From Nocardioides oleivorans (GTDB lineage Bacteria; Actinomycetota; Actinomycetes; Propionibacteriales; Nocardioidaceae): a stretch of DNA of 64,000 nucleotides. Within the stretch, counting starts at the first letter, position 1; each line of letters starts with the position of its first letter. Positions 42,535-51,224 of this stretch are shown piece after piece. Below the pieces are notes generated by a model. That model was not told where the DNA came from, did not search any database, and saw only the letters and a program-made list of their open reading frames with translations. The DNA lies in assembly GCF_004137255.1 (NCBI RefSeq), contig NZ_SDWT01000003.1:164264-228263 (forward strand), given 5' to 3'. The position numbers and the translations under genes were made by a program.

Positions 42535-43467
42535 TCAGCTCACGGTGATCGTCTTCGTGTCGACCGCCGGGCCGGGACCCTCGGTGCCGCCCGTGGGGTC
42601 GTCGGTCTCGCACCGCAGGGTCACCTCGCCGGTGATGCCCGCCAGCGAGAGCTCGCCCTCGAACGGGAACAGCCGGTCGCCCATCCAGGCCTCCGCCTGG
42701 TAGCCGCCACCGACGAGCTCCTCCTGGCCGCGGAGGATCCAGCACGGTCCGGACGCCTCGAAGGAGTTGGCCACGCCCGTGACCCGGAGCGAGCTCCCGC
42801 TGACGGTCGCGCCCTCGGCGGGCGAGGTGATGCTGACCAGGTTGAGCGTCCTCAGCGCGCTCGCTTCGGTGAGCTCGGTCTCGGTCGAGATCCCGAAGAG
42901 CGACGGCTCGGTCTCGCTGCGCTCGATCACGACCGGGATCCGCTCCTGGTGGACGCCCTGGAGCGTGTAGACGAGCTGCTGGAGCGCGAGCTTCGCGACC
43001 CGCCTCGACATGCCGTCGGGTCGCTCGGTGAACGCGTCGGTCGGGATGTCGACCAGCAGCACGCCGTCGGTCGCCTGCACCGACGCCACCTCGAGCTGCG
43101 GCCACAGGGTGCGGTAGTCCGGGTCGTCCGGCGTGCCGTTGCCCGCGACCAGTCGTGCTGCCTCGAGCAGCGGGTCGCCCTCGACCCGGTGGAACTCCCG
43201 GAAGAGGCGCGGCTTCCCGTCGGGTCCGTCGCCGGCGTAGTAGACGGGTACGGCCGTGCCCTCCGCCTGCGTCGGGGTCTCGGTCGGCTCGTCGGTCGGC
43301 GACGTACCACCCGTCGGCGTCGGCTCCGCGGTGCTGCTCGGCTGCTCGGTGGTCTCGTCGGAGACCGGCCGCTGCCCGTCGCCTGTGCACGCAGCCAGCG
43401 CGAGGGTGCCGGCGAGGACCACGGCGGTGGCGCCCGCCCAGCGTCGTACCGGGGAAGGGAGGTTCAT
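42535..43467 (-). CDS. GerMN / Gmad2 domain lipoprotein
   Basis: A 310-residue predicted lipoprotein: signal peptide with lipobox LALAAC (Cys near residue 27), a Thr/Pro/Glu-rich linker to about residue 68, a GerMN domain (VPVYYAGDGPDGKPRLFREFH...), and a Gmad2 domain (NLVSITSPAEGATVSGSSLRVTG...). It is a paralogue of the protein two genes away. ATG 43467 lies seven bases after TAGCGT (43480 to 43475), so it is leaderless. Likely exposed at the outer face of the membrane, possibly binding cell-wall material. Confidence 0.84.
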   Translation of the reverse strand: MNLPSPVRRWAGATAVVLAGTLALAACTGDGQRPVSDETTEQPSSTAEPTPTGGTSPTDEPTETPTQAEGTAVPVYYAGDGPDGKPRLFREFHRVEGDPLLEAARLVAGNGTPDDPDYRTLWPQLEVASVQATDGVLLVDIPTDAFTERPDGMSRRVAKLALQQLVYTLQGVHQERIPVVIERSETEPSLFGISTETELTEASALRTLNLVSITSPAEGATVSGSSLRVTGVANSFEASGPCWILRGQEELVGGGYQAEAWMGDRLFPFEGELSLAGITGEVTLRCETDDPTGGTEGPGPAVDTKTITVS

Positions 43468-43541
43468 GGCGGTCACGCTAGTCGGACGCGCGGGCGGTGC
43501 TTCCGGTTACACGCCGCCGCGGTGAGCCCTAGGCTGGCGTG

Positions 43542-43895
43542 ATGAGTGACACGTCGGACTCCTGCATCTTCTGCACCATCGTCGCCGGGGAGATCCCGGC
43601 CGACGAGCTCGGGCGCAACGACCGCGCGATCGCCATCAAGGACCTGAACCCCCAGGCGCCGTTCCACGCCCTCGTGATCCCGGTCGACCACCACGAGAAC
43701 GCGGCAGCCTCCGCGGCGGCGGACCCCGCGACCGTCGGCCACCTGGTGAGCCTGGCCGACGAGGTCGCCAGGGCCTCGGGCAACCCCGACTACCGGTTGA
43801 TCGCCAACACGGGCGCGGGTGCCGGGCAGACCGTGTTCCACACCCACCTCCACGTGCTCGCCGGCACGTCGGGCATGACCGAGCGCCTCGTCTGA
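43542..43895 (+). CDS. HIT family nucleotide hydrolase
   Basis: A 117-residue histidine-triad protein, HINT type. CIFCTIVAGEIPADEL opens it, and the active motif HTHLHV is near residue 101. It hydrolyses purine nucleotide phosphoramidates such as AMP-lysine. ATG 43542 lies six bases after TAGGCT (43530-43535); GTG 43539 is possible. Its stop shares a base with the start of the next gene. Confidence 0.93.
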   Translation: MSDTSDSCIFCTIVAGEIPADELGRNDRAIAIKDLNPQAPFHALVIPVDHHENAAASAAADPATVGHLVSLADEVARASGNPDYRLIANTGAGAGQTVFHTHLHVLAGTSGMTERLV

Positions 43896-45115
43896 TGGAC
43901 CGTCGCCCGGCGCTGGCCGCGCTGCTGACCGCGGGCCTCCTCGCGCTCGCGGCCTGCGGAGGCGGCAGCGGCCCGGGCGCGGATCGCAGCGCCACCCAGC
44001 CGGCCAGGGCAGCGACGGCGGACCGGGCGGCCGGGGCGGCGGAGGTCGCCGAGGAGCCGGCGGACGGCCACGGCCACTACGCCGAGCCCGCGCGGTCGAG
44101 GCCGCTGCGCGAGGGCGAGACACGGACGACGATCGCGATGCCGGGCGCCTACACGCCGTCCGCGCCCTACGGCACGGGCACCGACGACTACCGCTGCTTC
44201 CTGCTCGACCCCGGGCTGGAGAAGGACTCGTGGCTCACCGGCACGCAGGTCCTGCCCGGCAACCCCGACGTCGTGCACCACGTGATCCTCTTCCAGGTCC
44301 CGCCCGAGCAGGTCGCGGCCGCCGAGGCCAAGGACGCCGCCGAGGACGACGAGGGCTGGACCTGCTTCGGCGGCACCGGCCTCGAGCAGTTCCAGGACGT
44401 CGACGACGCCGCCTGGCTCGGCGCCTGGGCACCCGGAGGCAGGGAGTCCGTGGTCAAGCCCGGCTTCGGCGTGCGGCTCCGCGCGGGCAGCCGGATCGTG
44501 ATGCAGGTCCACTACAACCTGCTCGCCGGCCAGTCGCCCGACACCTCGGCCGCCCAGCTGCGGCTGGCGCCCGGCAGGCGCGACTACCAGGCACTCACGA
44601 CGATGCTGCTGCCCGCGCCGGTCGAGCTGCCGTGCCGCGCGAAGCACGCCGACGGCCCGCTGTGCGACCGCGCCGCCGCCCTCGCCGACGTCAAGGAGCG
44701 GTTCGGCGCCGAGGGCAACACCGCCGACGTCCTCTACTTCCTGTGCGGCGGCGAGCCGAAGCCCGGCAACACCCAGTCGTGCACCCGCACCCTCGCCGAG
44801 CCGATGACCATCCACGGCGTCGCCGGCCACATGCACCTGCTCGGGCGGTCGATCAGGATCGAGGTCGATCCCGGGACCCCGCAGGCGCGGACCGTCCTCG
44901 ACATCCCGCTCTGGGACTTCGACGACCAGGGCAGCCGGTCGATCGACCCGGTCCACCTCGACGCCTTCGAGCAGGTCAAGGTCACCTGCACCCACGTCCA
45001 GTGGCTGCGCGACAGGCTGCCGTCCTTCGAGGGCCAGCCCGACCGCTACGTCGTGTGGGGCGAGGGCACCACCGACGAGATGTGCCTCGGGATGCTCCAG
45101 GTCACCCGCCCGTAG
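43895..45115 (+). CDS. Copper type II ascorbate-dependent monooxygenase-like lipoprotein
   Basis: A 406-residue predicted lipoprotein (lipobox LLALAAC, Cys near residue 21) with the two-domain PHM/dopamine beta-hydroxylase fold. Copper ligands are visible: VVHHVILF (HH pair), VMQVHYNLL, and GHMHLLG (HxH pair). Several cysteines occur at spacings typical of the family. Animal homologues hydroxylate peptides or catecholamines; bacterial ones are largely uncharacterised. TGATG overlap with the HIT stop indicates an operon. Confidence 0.83.
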   Translation: MDRRPALAALLTAGLLALAACGGGSGPGADRSATQPARAATADRAAGAAEVAEEPADGHGHYAEPARSRPLREGETRTTIAMPGAYTPSAPYGTGTDDYRCFLLDPGLEKDSWLTGTQVLPGNPDVVHHVILFQVPPEQVAAAEAKDAAEDDEGWTCFGGTGLEQFQDVDDAAWLGAWAPGGRESVVKPGFGVRLRAGSRIVMQVHYNLLAGQSPDTSAAQLRLAPGRRDYQALTTMLLPAPVELPCRAKHADGPLCDRAAALADVKERFGAEGNTADVLYFLCGGEPKPGNTQSCTRTLAEPMTIHGVAGHMHLLGRSIRIEVDPGTPQARTVLDIPLWDFDDQGSRSIDPVHLDAFEQVKVTCTHVQWLRDRLPSFEGQPDRYVVWGEGTTDEMCLGMLQVTRP

Positions 45116-45210
45116 GCGTCACCGGCAAACGGGGTGGGACGTACGCCGCGCGCTCGGTAGCATGGAGGGGCTCTGCCACCGACCCGGAAGGCCGCCCGTC
45201 ACGGGCATCC

Positions 45211-46254
45211 ATGACTGAGACGAACACCCCGCAGGAGAAGCCGACCCACACGGTCGTCGTCCCCAACAGCATCGACATGGTCTCGGTCCTGGGTCCGGGC
45301 GATGCGCACCTCCGGATCATCGAGCGGGCCTTCAAGGCCGACGTGCACGTCCGCGGCAACCGCATCACGCTGGCCGGCGACTCCGCCGAGGTCGCGATGG
45401 CCGAGCGGCTCCTCGACGAGATCGTGACGATCGTGCGCACCGGACAGGGCGTCACCGACGAGACGGTCGAGCGCATCGTGCAGATGCTGCAGACCGAGAC
45501 CCAGGAGCGCCCGGCCGACGTGCTGAGCCTCAACATCCTGTCCAACCGCGGCCGCACGATCCGTCCGAAGACGCTCAACCAGAAGCGCTACGTCGAGTCG
45601 ATCGACACCTCCACGATCACGTTCGGCATCGGCCCCGCCGGCACCGGCAAGACCTACCTGGCGATGGCCAAGGCCGTGCAGGCCCTGCAGGCCAAGGAGG
45701 TCAACCGGATCATCCTGAGCCGCCCGGCCGTCGAGGCGGGGGAGCGGCTCGGCTTCCTGCCCGGCACGCTCAGCGAGAAGATCGACCCCTACCTGCGCCC
45801 GCTCTACGACGCGCTGCACGACATGGTCGACCCCGACACGATCCCGAAGCTGCTCGCCGCCGGGACCATCGAGGTCGCGCCGCTGGCGTTCCTGCGCGGT
45901 CGCTCGCTCAACGACTCCTTCATCATCCTCGACGAGGCGCAGAACACGACGCCGGAGCAGATGAAGATGTTCCTCACCCGCCTCGGCTTCGGCTCGCGCA
46001 TCGTCGTGACCGGCGACACCAGCCAGGTCGACCTGCCCTCGGGCACGCAGTCCGGGCTCCGGGTGGTCGAGGGGATCCTCGACGGGGTCGACGACATCAC
46101 CTTCTGCCGGCTCACCGGCACCGACGTCGTACGCCACCGGCTCGTGGGTCGCATCGTGGAGGCCTACGAGGTCCACGACGCCGAGCGGGAGGCCAGCCGG
46201 CCGAAGACCACGCCGGGCACGACCGGCCGCGGGCCGTCGAGGAGCCCGCGATGA
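45211..46254 (+). CDS. phoH: PhoH family ATPase
   Basis: A 347-residue PhoH-like protein. An N-terminal KH-like segment is followed by the Walker A GPAGTGKTYLAMA, Walker B SFIILDEAQNTTPEQMKMFLTR, and the VTGDTSQVDLPSG sensor. It is linked to RNA metabolism and sits directly before ybeY, as in most bacteria. A TAGCAT -10 (45158-45163) lies about 48 bp before ATG 45211. The stop overlaps ybeY by four bases. Confidence 0.94.
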   Translation: MTETNTPQEKPTHTVVVPNSIDMVSVLGPGDAHLRIIERAFKADVHVRGNRITLAGDSAEVAMAERLLDEIVTIVRTGQGVTDETVERIVQMLQTETQERPADVLSLNILSNRGRTIRPKTLNQKRYVESIDTSTITFGIGPAGTGKTYLAMAKAVQALQAKEVNRIILSRPAVEAGERLGFLPGTLSEKIDPYLRPLYDALHDMVDPDTIPKLLAAGTIEVAPLAFLRGRSLNDSFIILDEAQNTTPEQMKMFLTRLGFGSRIVVTGDTSQVDLPSGTQSGLRVVEGILDGVDDITFCRLTGTDVVRHRLVGRIVEAYEVHDAEREASRPKTTPGTTGRGPSRSPR

Positions 46255-46712
46255 GCATCGAGGTCCTCAACGAGTCGGGCCAGGACCTCGACGTGCGTCG
46301 CCTCTCCCGGCTGGCGCGCTTCGTGATGGACGAGATGCGCGTCCACCCCCTGGCCGAGCTGTGCGTGAAGGCGGTCGACGAGGACACCATCGCCTCGCTC
46401 AACGAGCAGTGGATGGAGAAGGAGGGCCCGACCGACGTGCTCGCCTTCCCGATGGACGAGCTGCGTCCGGGCAAGGTCAACGAGGAGCCCGAGGAGGGCG
46501 TCCTGGGCGACCTCGTCCTCGCGCCGACCGTCGCCGAGCGGCAGGGCGAGGAGGCCGGCCACGGTCGCGAGGCCGAGATCGACCTGCTCACCGTCCACGG
46601 CATCCTGCACCTCCTCGGCTACGACCACGCCGAGCCCGAGGAGCACGCGGTGATGTTCGGGCTGCAGGGCGAGCTGCTGGAGAAGTGGCGCGCGACGCCT
46701 GAGACCGTCTGA
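46251..46712 (+). CDS. ybeY: Endoribonuclease YbeY
   Basis: A 153-residue metal-dependent RNase for 16S rRNA 3' maturation and ribosome quality control. The zinc motif HGILHLLGYDHAEPEEH is near residues 118-134, and PTDVLAFPMDE is the usual strand. ATG 46251 overlaps the phoH stop and its own stop overlaps the next start, so the three genes are one coupled unit. Confidence 0.96.
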   Translation: MSIEVLNESGQDLDVRRLSRLARFVMDEMRVHPLAELCVKAVDEDTIASLNEQWMEKEGPTDVLAFPMDELRPGKVNEEPEEGVLGDLVLAPTVAERQGEEAGHGREAEIDLLTVHGILHLLGYDHAEPEEHAVMFGLQGELLEKWRATPETV

Positions 46713-48025
46713 TGTCCGCCGACATCTGGCAGCTCGGCTCCGCCGCGCTGCTGGTCTGGCTCGCGGGCCTGTTCTCGGCCGCCGACGCCGCGCTCAGCAG
46801 CTTCTCCCGCGCCCGCGCCGAGGAGCTCAGGTCCGAGGGACGTGCCGGCGCCGCACGCCTGGTGATGATCCTCGACGACCCCGCGCGCTACCTCAACACC
46901 GCGCTCCTGCTCCGCCTCCTGTGCGAGATCAGTGCGATCGTCCTGGTCAGCACGTGGGCCCGCGACGCCTACCACGACTCGCTCGTGCCGAGCGTGCTGA
47001 CGACCATCGGCGTGATGCTCGTCGTGTCGTTCGTCGTCATCGGGGTCGCTCCCCGCACGCTCGGGCGCCAGCACGACGTGAAGGTGGCGCTGATCTCGGC
47101 CGGCCCGCTGTCGCTCGTCACCACGATCCTCGGCCCGATCCCCGCTCTGCTGATCCTGCTCGGCAACGCGATCACGCCCGGCAAGGGCTTCAGCGAGGGA
47201 CCGTTCTCGACCGAGACCGAGCTCCGCGAGCTCGTCGACCTCGCCGAGGCGTCCGCCGTCATCGAGTCCGGCGAGCGCAGGATGATCCACTCCGTCTTCG
47301 AGCTCGGCGACACGATCACCCGCGAGGTGATGGTCCCGCGCCCCGACATGGTCTACATCGAGCGCCACAAGAACCTGCGCCAGACGCTCTCGCTGTTCCT
47401 GCGCAGCGGCTACTCCCGCATCCCGGTCGTCGACGACAACCTCGACGACATCGTCGGCATGGCCTACCTCAAGGACCTCGTGCGTCGTGACTTCGAGGCA
47501 CCCGACGTCGAGTTCACCCAGCGCGTCGACGAGGTGATGCGCCCGGTCCACTACGTGCCGGACTCCAAGCCCGTCGACGCCCTCCTCACCGAGCTCCAGG
47601 CGCGCCGCCAGCACATCGCGGTCGTCGTCGACGAGTACGGCGGCACGGCCGGGCTGATCACCATCGAGGACGTCCTCGAGGAGATCGTCGGCGAGATCAC
47701 CGACGAGTACGACGCCGAGGAGGTCGAGGTCGAGCACGTCGAGGGCGGCGCGATCCGGGTCTCCTCGCGCTACCCGGTCGACGACCTCGACGAGCTCGTC
47801 GGCTTCCGCGTCGAGGACGACGACGTCGACAGCGTCGGCGGCCTCATGGCCAAGCACCTGGGCAAGGTCCCGATCCCCGGATCCGTCGTGGAGTGCCACG
47901 GTCTCCGCCTCGAGGCCGAGCGCGCCACGGGTCGGCGCAACAAGATCGAGACGGTGCTCGTGACGGTGCTGTCCGACGAGGTCGACGACGACGTGGACGC
48001 CTCGGTCACCGCCTCCGGCCGGTGA
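46712..48025 (+). CDS. CNNM/CorC (hemolysin C-type) transporter protein
   Basis: A 437-residue protein with a DUF21 membrane domain (residues about 1-180, four helices), two CBS domains (VPRPDMVYIERHKNLRQTLSLF... and DEVMRPVHYVPDSKPVDALL... HIAVVVDEYGGTAGLITIEDVLEEIVGEI), and a C-terminal CorC_HlyC domain. The family handles Mg2+ or Co2+ efflux. Its place after phoH-ybeY is conserved in actinobacteria. Confidence 0.92.
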   Translation: MSADIWQLGSAALLVWLAGLFSAADAALSSFSRARAEELRSEGRAGAARLVMILDDPARYLNTALLLRLLCEISAIVLVSTWARDAYHDSLVPSVLTTIGVMLVVSFVVIGVAPRTLGRQHDVKVALISAGPLSLVTTILGPIPALLILLGNAITPGKGFSEGPFSTETELRELVDLAEASAVIESGERRMIHSVFELGDTITREVMVPRPDMVYIERHKNLRQTLSLFLRSGYSRIPVVDDNLDDIVGMAYLKDLVRRDFEAPDVEFTQRVDEVMRPVHYVPDSKPVDALLTELQARRQHIAVVVDEYGGTAGLITIEDVLEEIVGEITDEYDAEEVEVEHVEGGAIRVSSRYPVDDLDELVGFRVEDDDVDSVGGLMAKHLGKVPIPGSVVECHGLRLEAERATGRRNKIETVLVTVLSDEVDDDVDASVTASGR

Positions 48026-48073
48026 CGAACGGCGTACCTCCCGCGGACGGGTGGCGATGTCTACACTCTCGCC

Positions 48074-48427
48074 ATGACCGACCTGTCAGCAGATCTCGAC
48101 GCCGAGGACGCGAAGCTGGTGACCCTGGCCCGCGCGACCCGCACCCGTGCCCGCGCCCGTGAGGGAGCCGCCGTCCGCGACCTCGACGGACGGACGTACG
48201 CCGCTGCCAGCATCCGCCTGCCCAACCTGCGCCTGTCGGGGCTGGAGGTCTGCGTGGCGATGGCCATCTCGTCCGGCTCGACCGGGCTCGAGGCGGCCGT
48301 CGTGCTGACCGACGGCGACTTCGTCGACGTCAAGGCGACGAGCGACTTCGCCGGCCCGGATGTGCCGGTCCTCATCGGTGACGCCGACGGCGCCATCCAC
48401 ACGAGGCAGACGACCCGCGCCGTCTGA
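48074..48427 (+). CDS. Cytidine-deaminase-like protein lacking catalytic motifs
   Basis: A 117-residue protein that aligns with the cytidine deaminase fold (DAEDAKLVTLARATRTRARAREGAAVRD then GRTYAAASIRLPNLRLSGLEVCVAMA). The zinc and proton-shuttle motif (C/HxE) reads CVA and no PCxxC motif is present, so deaminase activity is unlikely. In other actinobacteria a similar gene stands between the CNNM gene and era. ATG 48074 lies six bases after TACACT (48062-48067). Confidence 0.75.
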   Translation: MTDLSADLDAEDAKLVTLARATRTRARAREGAAVRDLDGRTYAAASIRLPNLRLSGLEVCVAMAISSGSTGLEAAVVLTDGDFVDVKATSDFAGPDVPVLIGDADGAIHTRQTTRAV

Positions 48428-48512
48428 CACCCGGGTGGTTGTGCAGGGCAACCAAATGTGACCTACGAGATAGTCCCTCGCGCCTGACGGCCGACCTCGC
48501 TAGCGTGCTGAT

Positions 48513-49877
48513 GTGCGTACACCTGTGGGTTGGGAGGAGCACGCCGCTGGGGTGGCGAGGCTCGAGGGTTCCTATGCGGCGTTGCCCGAGGGCGCGCCGG
48601 TCCGGTTGGCCAAGAGGACCAGCAACCTCTTCCGGGGTCGCGCCGAGCTCGGCGCCGGCCTCGACGTCTCCGGCCTGACGGGCGTCATCGAGGTCGACGG
48701 CGACGTCGCTGAGGTGCAGGGCATGTGCACCTACGAGGACCTCGTCGAGGTCACCCTCGCCCACGGCCGCATCCCGCTTGTCGTGCCGCAGCTCAGGACC
48801 ATCACCCTCGGTGGCGCGGTCACCGGTCTCGGCATCGAGTCGACGAGCTTCCGCAACGGCCTGCCGCACGAGTCGGTCCTCGAGATGGACGTGATGACCG
48901 GGTCCGGCGAGATCGTCACGACCAAGCCCGGCGACGACCTCTTCGACGCCTTCCCCAACTCCTACGGGTCGCTCGGCTACGCCACCCGGCTGCGGATCGA
49001 GCTCGAGCCCGTCCCGGCGTACGCCGCCCTCCGGCACGTCCGCTTCGACGACGCCGGCGCACTCGCGCAGGCCGTGACCCGCATCGTGGCCGAGGGGGAG
49101 TGGGACGGCGAGCGCGTCGACGGCCTCGACGGCGTCGCCTTCTCGCCCGACGAGCTCTACCTCACGCTCGCCCGCTGGACCGACGAGCCCGGCCCCACCA
49201 GCGACTACACCGGCCAGCAGGTGTTCTACCGCTCGCTCCAGCACCGGGCGACCGACCGGCTCACCGTCCACGACTACATCTGGCGGTGGGACACCGACTG
49301 GTTCTGGTGCTCGCGGGCGTTCGGCGCCCAGCACCCGCTCGTGCGCCGGGTGTGGCCGCGTCGGCTCCGGCGCTCCGACGTCTACTGGAAGCTCGTCGCC
49401 CTCGACCGGCGCTTCAGCATCGGCGACCGGCTCGACCGACGAGCCGGGCGCCCGCAGGGCGAGCGCGTGGTCCAGGACGTCGAGGTGCCCGTCGACCGGC
49501 TGGCGGAGTTCCTCGGGTGGTTCGACCGCGAGGTCGGCATGCGCCCGGTGTGGCTGTGCCCGCTCCAGGTGCGCCGCGAGGGCGGCGAGCGCCCGTGGCC
49601 GGGCTACCCGCTGACCGCGGGCGAGACCTACGTCAACGTCGGCTTCTGGGGCGTCGTCAACGTCGGCCCCGACGCACCGACGTCCCCGCGCAACCGCGCG
49701 ATCGAGGCCGAGGTCACCGACCTCGGCGGGCACAAGAGCCTCTACTCCGAGGCGTTCTACTCGCGCGAGGAGTTCGACCGCCTCTACGACGGGGCCAACC
49801 TGGCCCGCGTGAAGGCGCAGCACGACCCGGACGACCGACTGACAGATCTCTACGACAAGGTGGTGGGACGACGATGA
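48513..49877 (+). CDS. bfaA: FAD-binding oxidoreductase of 10-methyl fatty acid synthesis (BfaA/TmsA-like)
   Basis: A 454-residue FAD_binding_4 oxidoreductase of the DHCR24-like group: VPQLRTITLGGAVTGLGIEST is the flavin-binding block, followed by FRNGLPHESVLEMDVMTG. It overlaps by ATGA with a cyclopropane-synthase-like methyltransferase. This pair is known in actinobacteria as BfaA-BfaB or TmsA-TmsB: the methyltransferase adds a 10-methylene group to oleoyl chains and this enzyme reduces it, giving 10-methylstearic (tuberculostearic) acid. GTG 48513 lies six bases after TAGCGT (48501-48506). Confidence 0.78.
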   Translation: MRTPVGWEEHAAGVARLEGSYAALPEGAPVRLAKRTSNLFRGRAELGAGLDVSGLTGVIEVDGDVAEVQGMCTYEDLVEVTLAHGRIPLVVPQLRTITLGGAVTGLGIESTSFRNGLPHESVLEMDVMTGSGEIVTTKPGDDLFDAFPNSYGSLGYATRLRIELEPVPAYAALRHVRFDDAGALAQAVTRIVAEGEWDGERVDGLDGVAFSPDELYLTLARWTDEPGPTSDYTGQQVFYRSLQHRATDRLTVHDYIWRWDTDWFWCSRAFGAQHPLVRRVWPRRLRRSDVYWKLVALDRRFSIGDRLDRRAGRPQGERVVQDVEVPVDRLAEFLGWFDREVGMRPVWLCPLQVRREGGERPWPGYPLTAGETYVNVGFWGVVNVGPDAPTSPRNRAIEAEVTDLGGHKSLYSEAFYSREEFDRLYDGANLARVKAQHDPDDRLTDLYDKVVGRR

Positions 49878-51169
49878 GCCTGGGCTCGACAGCATCCGCG
49901 CGGATGTCCATCGGCGAGGCGATGGACCGGCTGGTGAGGGGCGGGCTGCCTGTCCGCTTCACGGCCTACGACGGCAGCAGCGCCGGTCCGCCCGACGCGG
50001 AGATCGGCCTCCACCTCAAGACCGAGCGCGGACTGGCCTACCTGATGACGGCTCCGGGCGACCTCGGCATGGCCCGGGCCTACGTCAGCGGCGACCTCGA
50101 CCTCACGGGTGTGCACCCGGCCGACCCCTACGACGCGATGGTCCTGCTCAAGGACCACACGAAGTTCCGGATGCCGACGCCGTCGGAGGGCATCGCGATC
50201 GCGCGCGGCCTCGGCCTGTCGCACCTGCGCCCGCCGGCCCCGCCGCCGCAGGAGCACCTGCCGCGCTGGCGCCGCGCCGTCGAGGGCCTGCGCCACTCGA
50301 TGTCGCGCGACGCCGAGGTGATCTCGCACCACTACGACGTGTCCAACCGCTTCTACGAGATGGTGCTCGGCCCGTCGATGGCCTACACGTGCGCGCTCTA
50401 CGAGACGCCGGACGCCACCCTCGAGGAGGCGCAGTTCGCCAAGTTCGACCTCGTCGCCCGCAAGCTCGACCTCAAGCCCGGCCAGACGCTGCTCGACGTG
50501 GGCTGCGGCTGGGGCTCGATGGTCCGCCACGCCGCGCGCGAGTACGGCGTGAAGGCGCTCGGCGTGACCCTGTCGCTCGAGCAGGCCGAGTGGGCCAAGG
50601 GCGCGATCGACCGCGAAGGCCTCGGCGACCTGGCCGAGGTGCGGCACATGGACTACCGCGACGTGCTGGAGGGCGACTTCGACGCGATCAGCTCGATCGG
50701 GCTCCTCGAGCACATCGGCGTGCGCAACTACGCGTCGTACTTCTCGCACCTGCGCGGCCGGCTCAAGCCCGGCGGCCGGCTGCTCAACCACTGCATCACC
50801 CGCGCCCACAACAAGCACCAAGAGACCGGTGCGTTCATCGACCGCTACGTCTTCCCCGACGGCGAGCTGATCGGCTCCGGCACGATCATCTCCGCCGCGC
50901 AGGACCAGGGCCTCGAGGTGCAGCACAGCGAGAACCTGCGCCTCCACTACGCCGCCACGCTCCGCGACTGGAACAAGAACCTGGTCGACAACTGGGACGA
51001 GTGCGTGAAGGAGGTCGGCGAGGGCACCGCACGCGTGTGGGGCCTCTACATCGCCGGCTCGCGCGTCGGCTTCGAGCGCGACGAGATCGAGCTGCACCAG
51101 GTCCTCGCGACCCGCAACGACGACCACGGGGTGTCGGGCTTCCCGATGCGTCCCGACTGGAAGGCCTGA
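49874..51169 (+). CDS. bfaB: SAM-dependent fatty acid methyltransferase (BfaB/TmsB-like, CFA synthase family)
   Basis: A 431-residue cyclopropane-fatty-acyl-phospholipid synthase family protein. HHYDVSNRFYEMVLGPSMAYTCALY, the SAM-binding LLDVGCGWGSM and SIGLLEHIGVRNYASYF are the family blocks; the N-terminal 140 residues are the lipid-binding part. Pairing with the FAD reductase points to 10-methylene addition rather than cyclopropanation. ATG 49874 overlaps the upstream stop. A 9-bp hairpin ends the operon 12 bases after its stop. Confidence 0.8.
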   Translation: MSLGSTASARMSIGEAMDRLVRGGLPVRFTAYDGSSAGPPDAEIGLHLKTERGLAYLMTAPGDLGMARAYVSGDLDLTGVHPADPYDAMVLLKDHTKFRMPTPSEGIAIARGLGLSHLRPPAPPPQEHLPRWRRAVEGLRHSMSRDAEVISHHYDVSNRFYEMVLGPSMAYTCALYETPDATLEEAQFAKFDLVARKLDLKPGQTLLDVGCGWGSMVRHAAREYGVKALGVTLSLEQAEWAKGAIDREGLGDLAEVRHMDYRDVLEGDFDAISSIGLLEHIGVRNYASYFSHLRGRLKPGGRLLNHCITRAHNKHQETGAFIDRYVFPDGELIGSGTIISAAQDQGLEVQHSENLRLHYAATLRDWNKNLVDNWDECVKEVGEGTARVWGLYIAGSRVGFERDEIELHQVLATRNDDHGVSGFPMRPDWKA

Positions 51170-51180
51170 TCGCCGGCCGC

Positions 51181-51204
51181 GCCCGCCCGCACCCGCGGGC
51201 GGGC
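51181..51204 (+). terminator. Hairpin terminator of the bfaAB operon
   Basis: Perfect 9-bp stem GCCCGCCCG (51181-51189) with CGGGCGGGC (51196-51204) and a six-base loop. Confidence 0.7.
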
Positions 51205-51224
51205 ACGGCCGATAGCGTGGCCCC

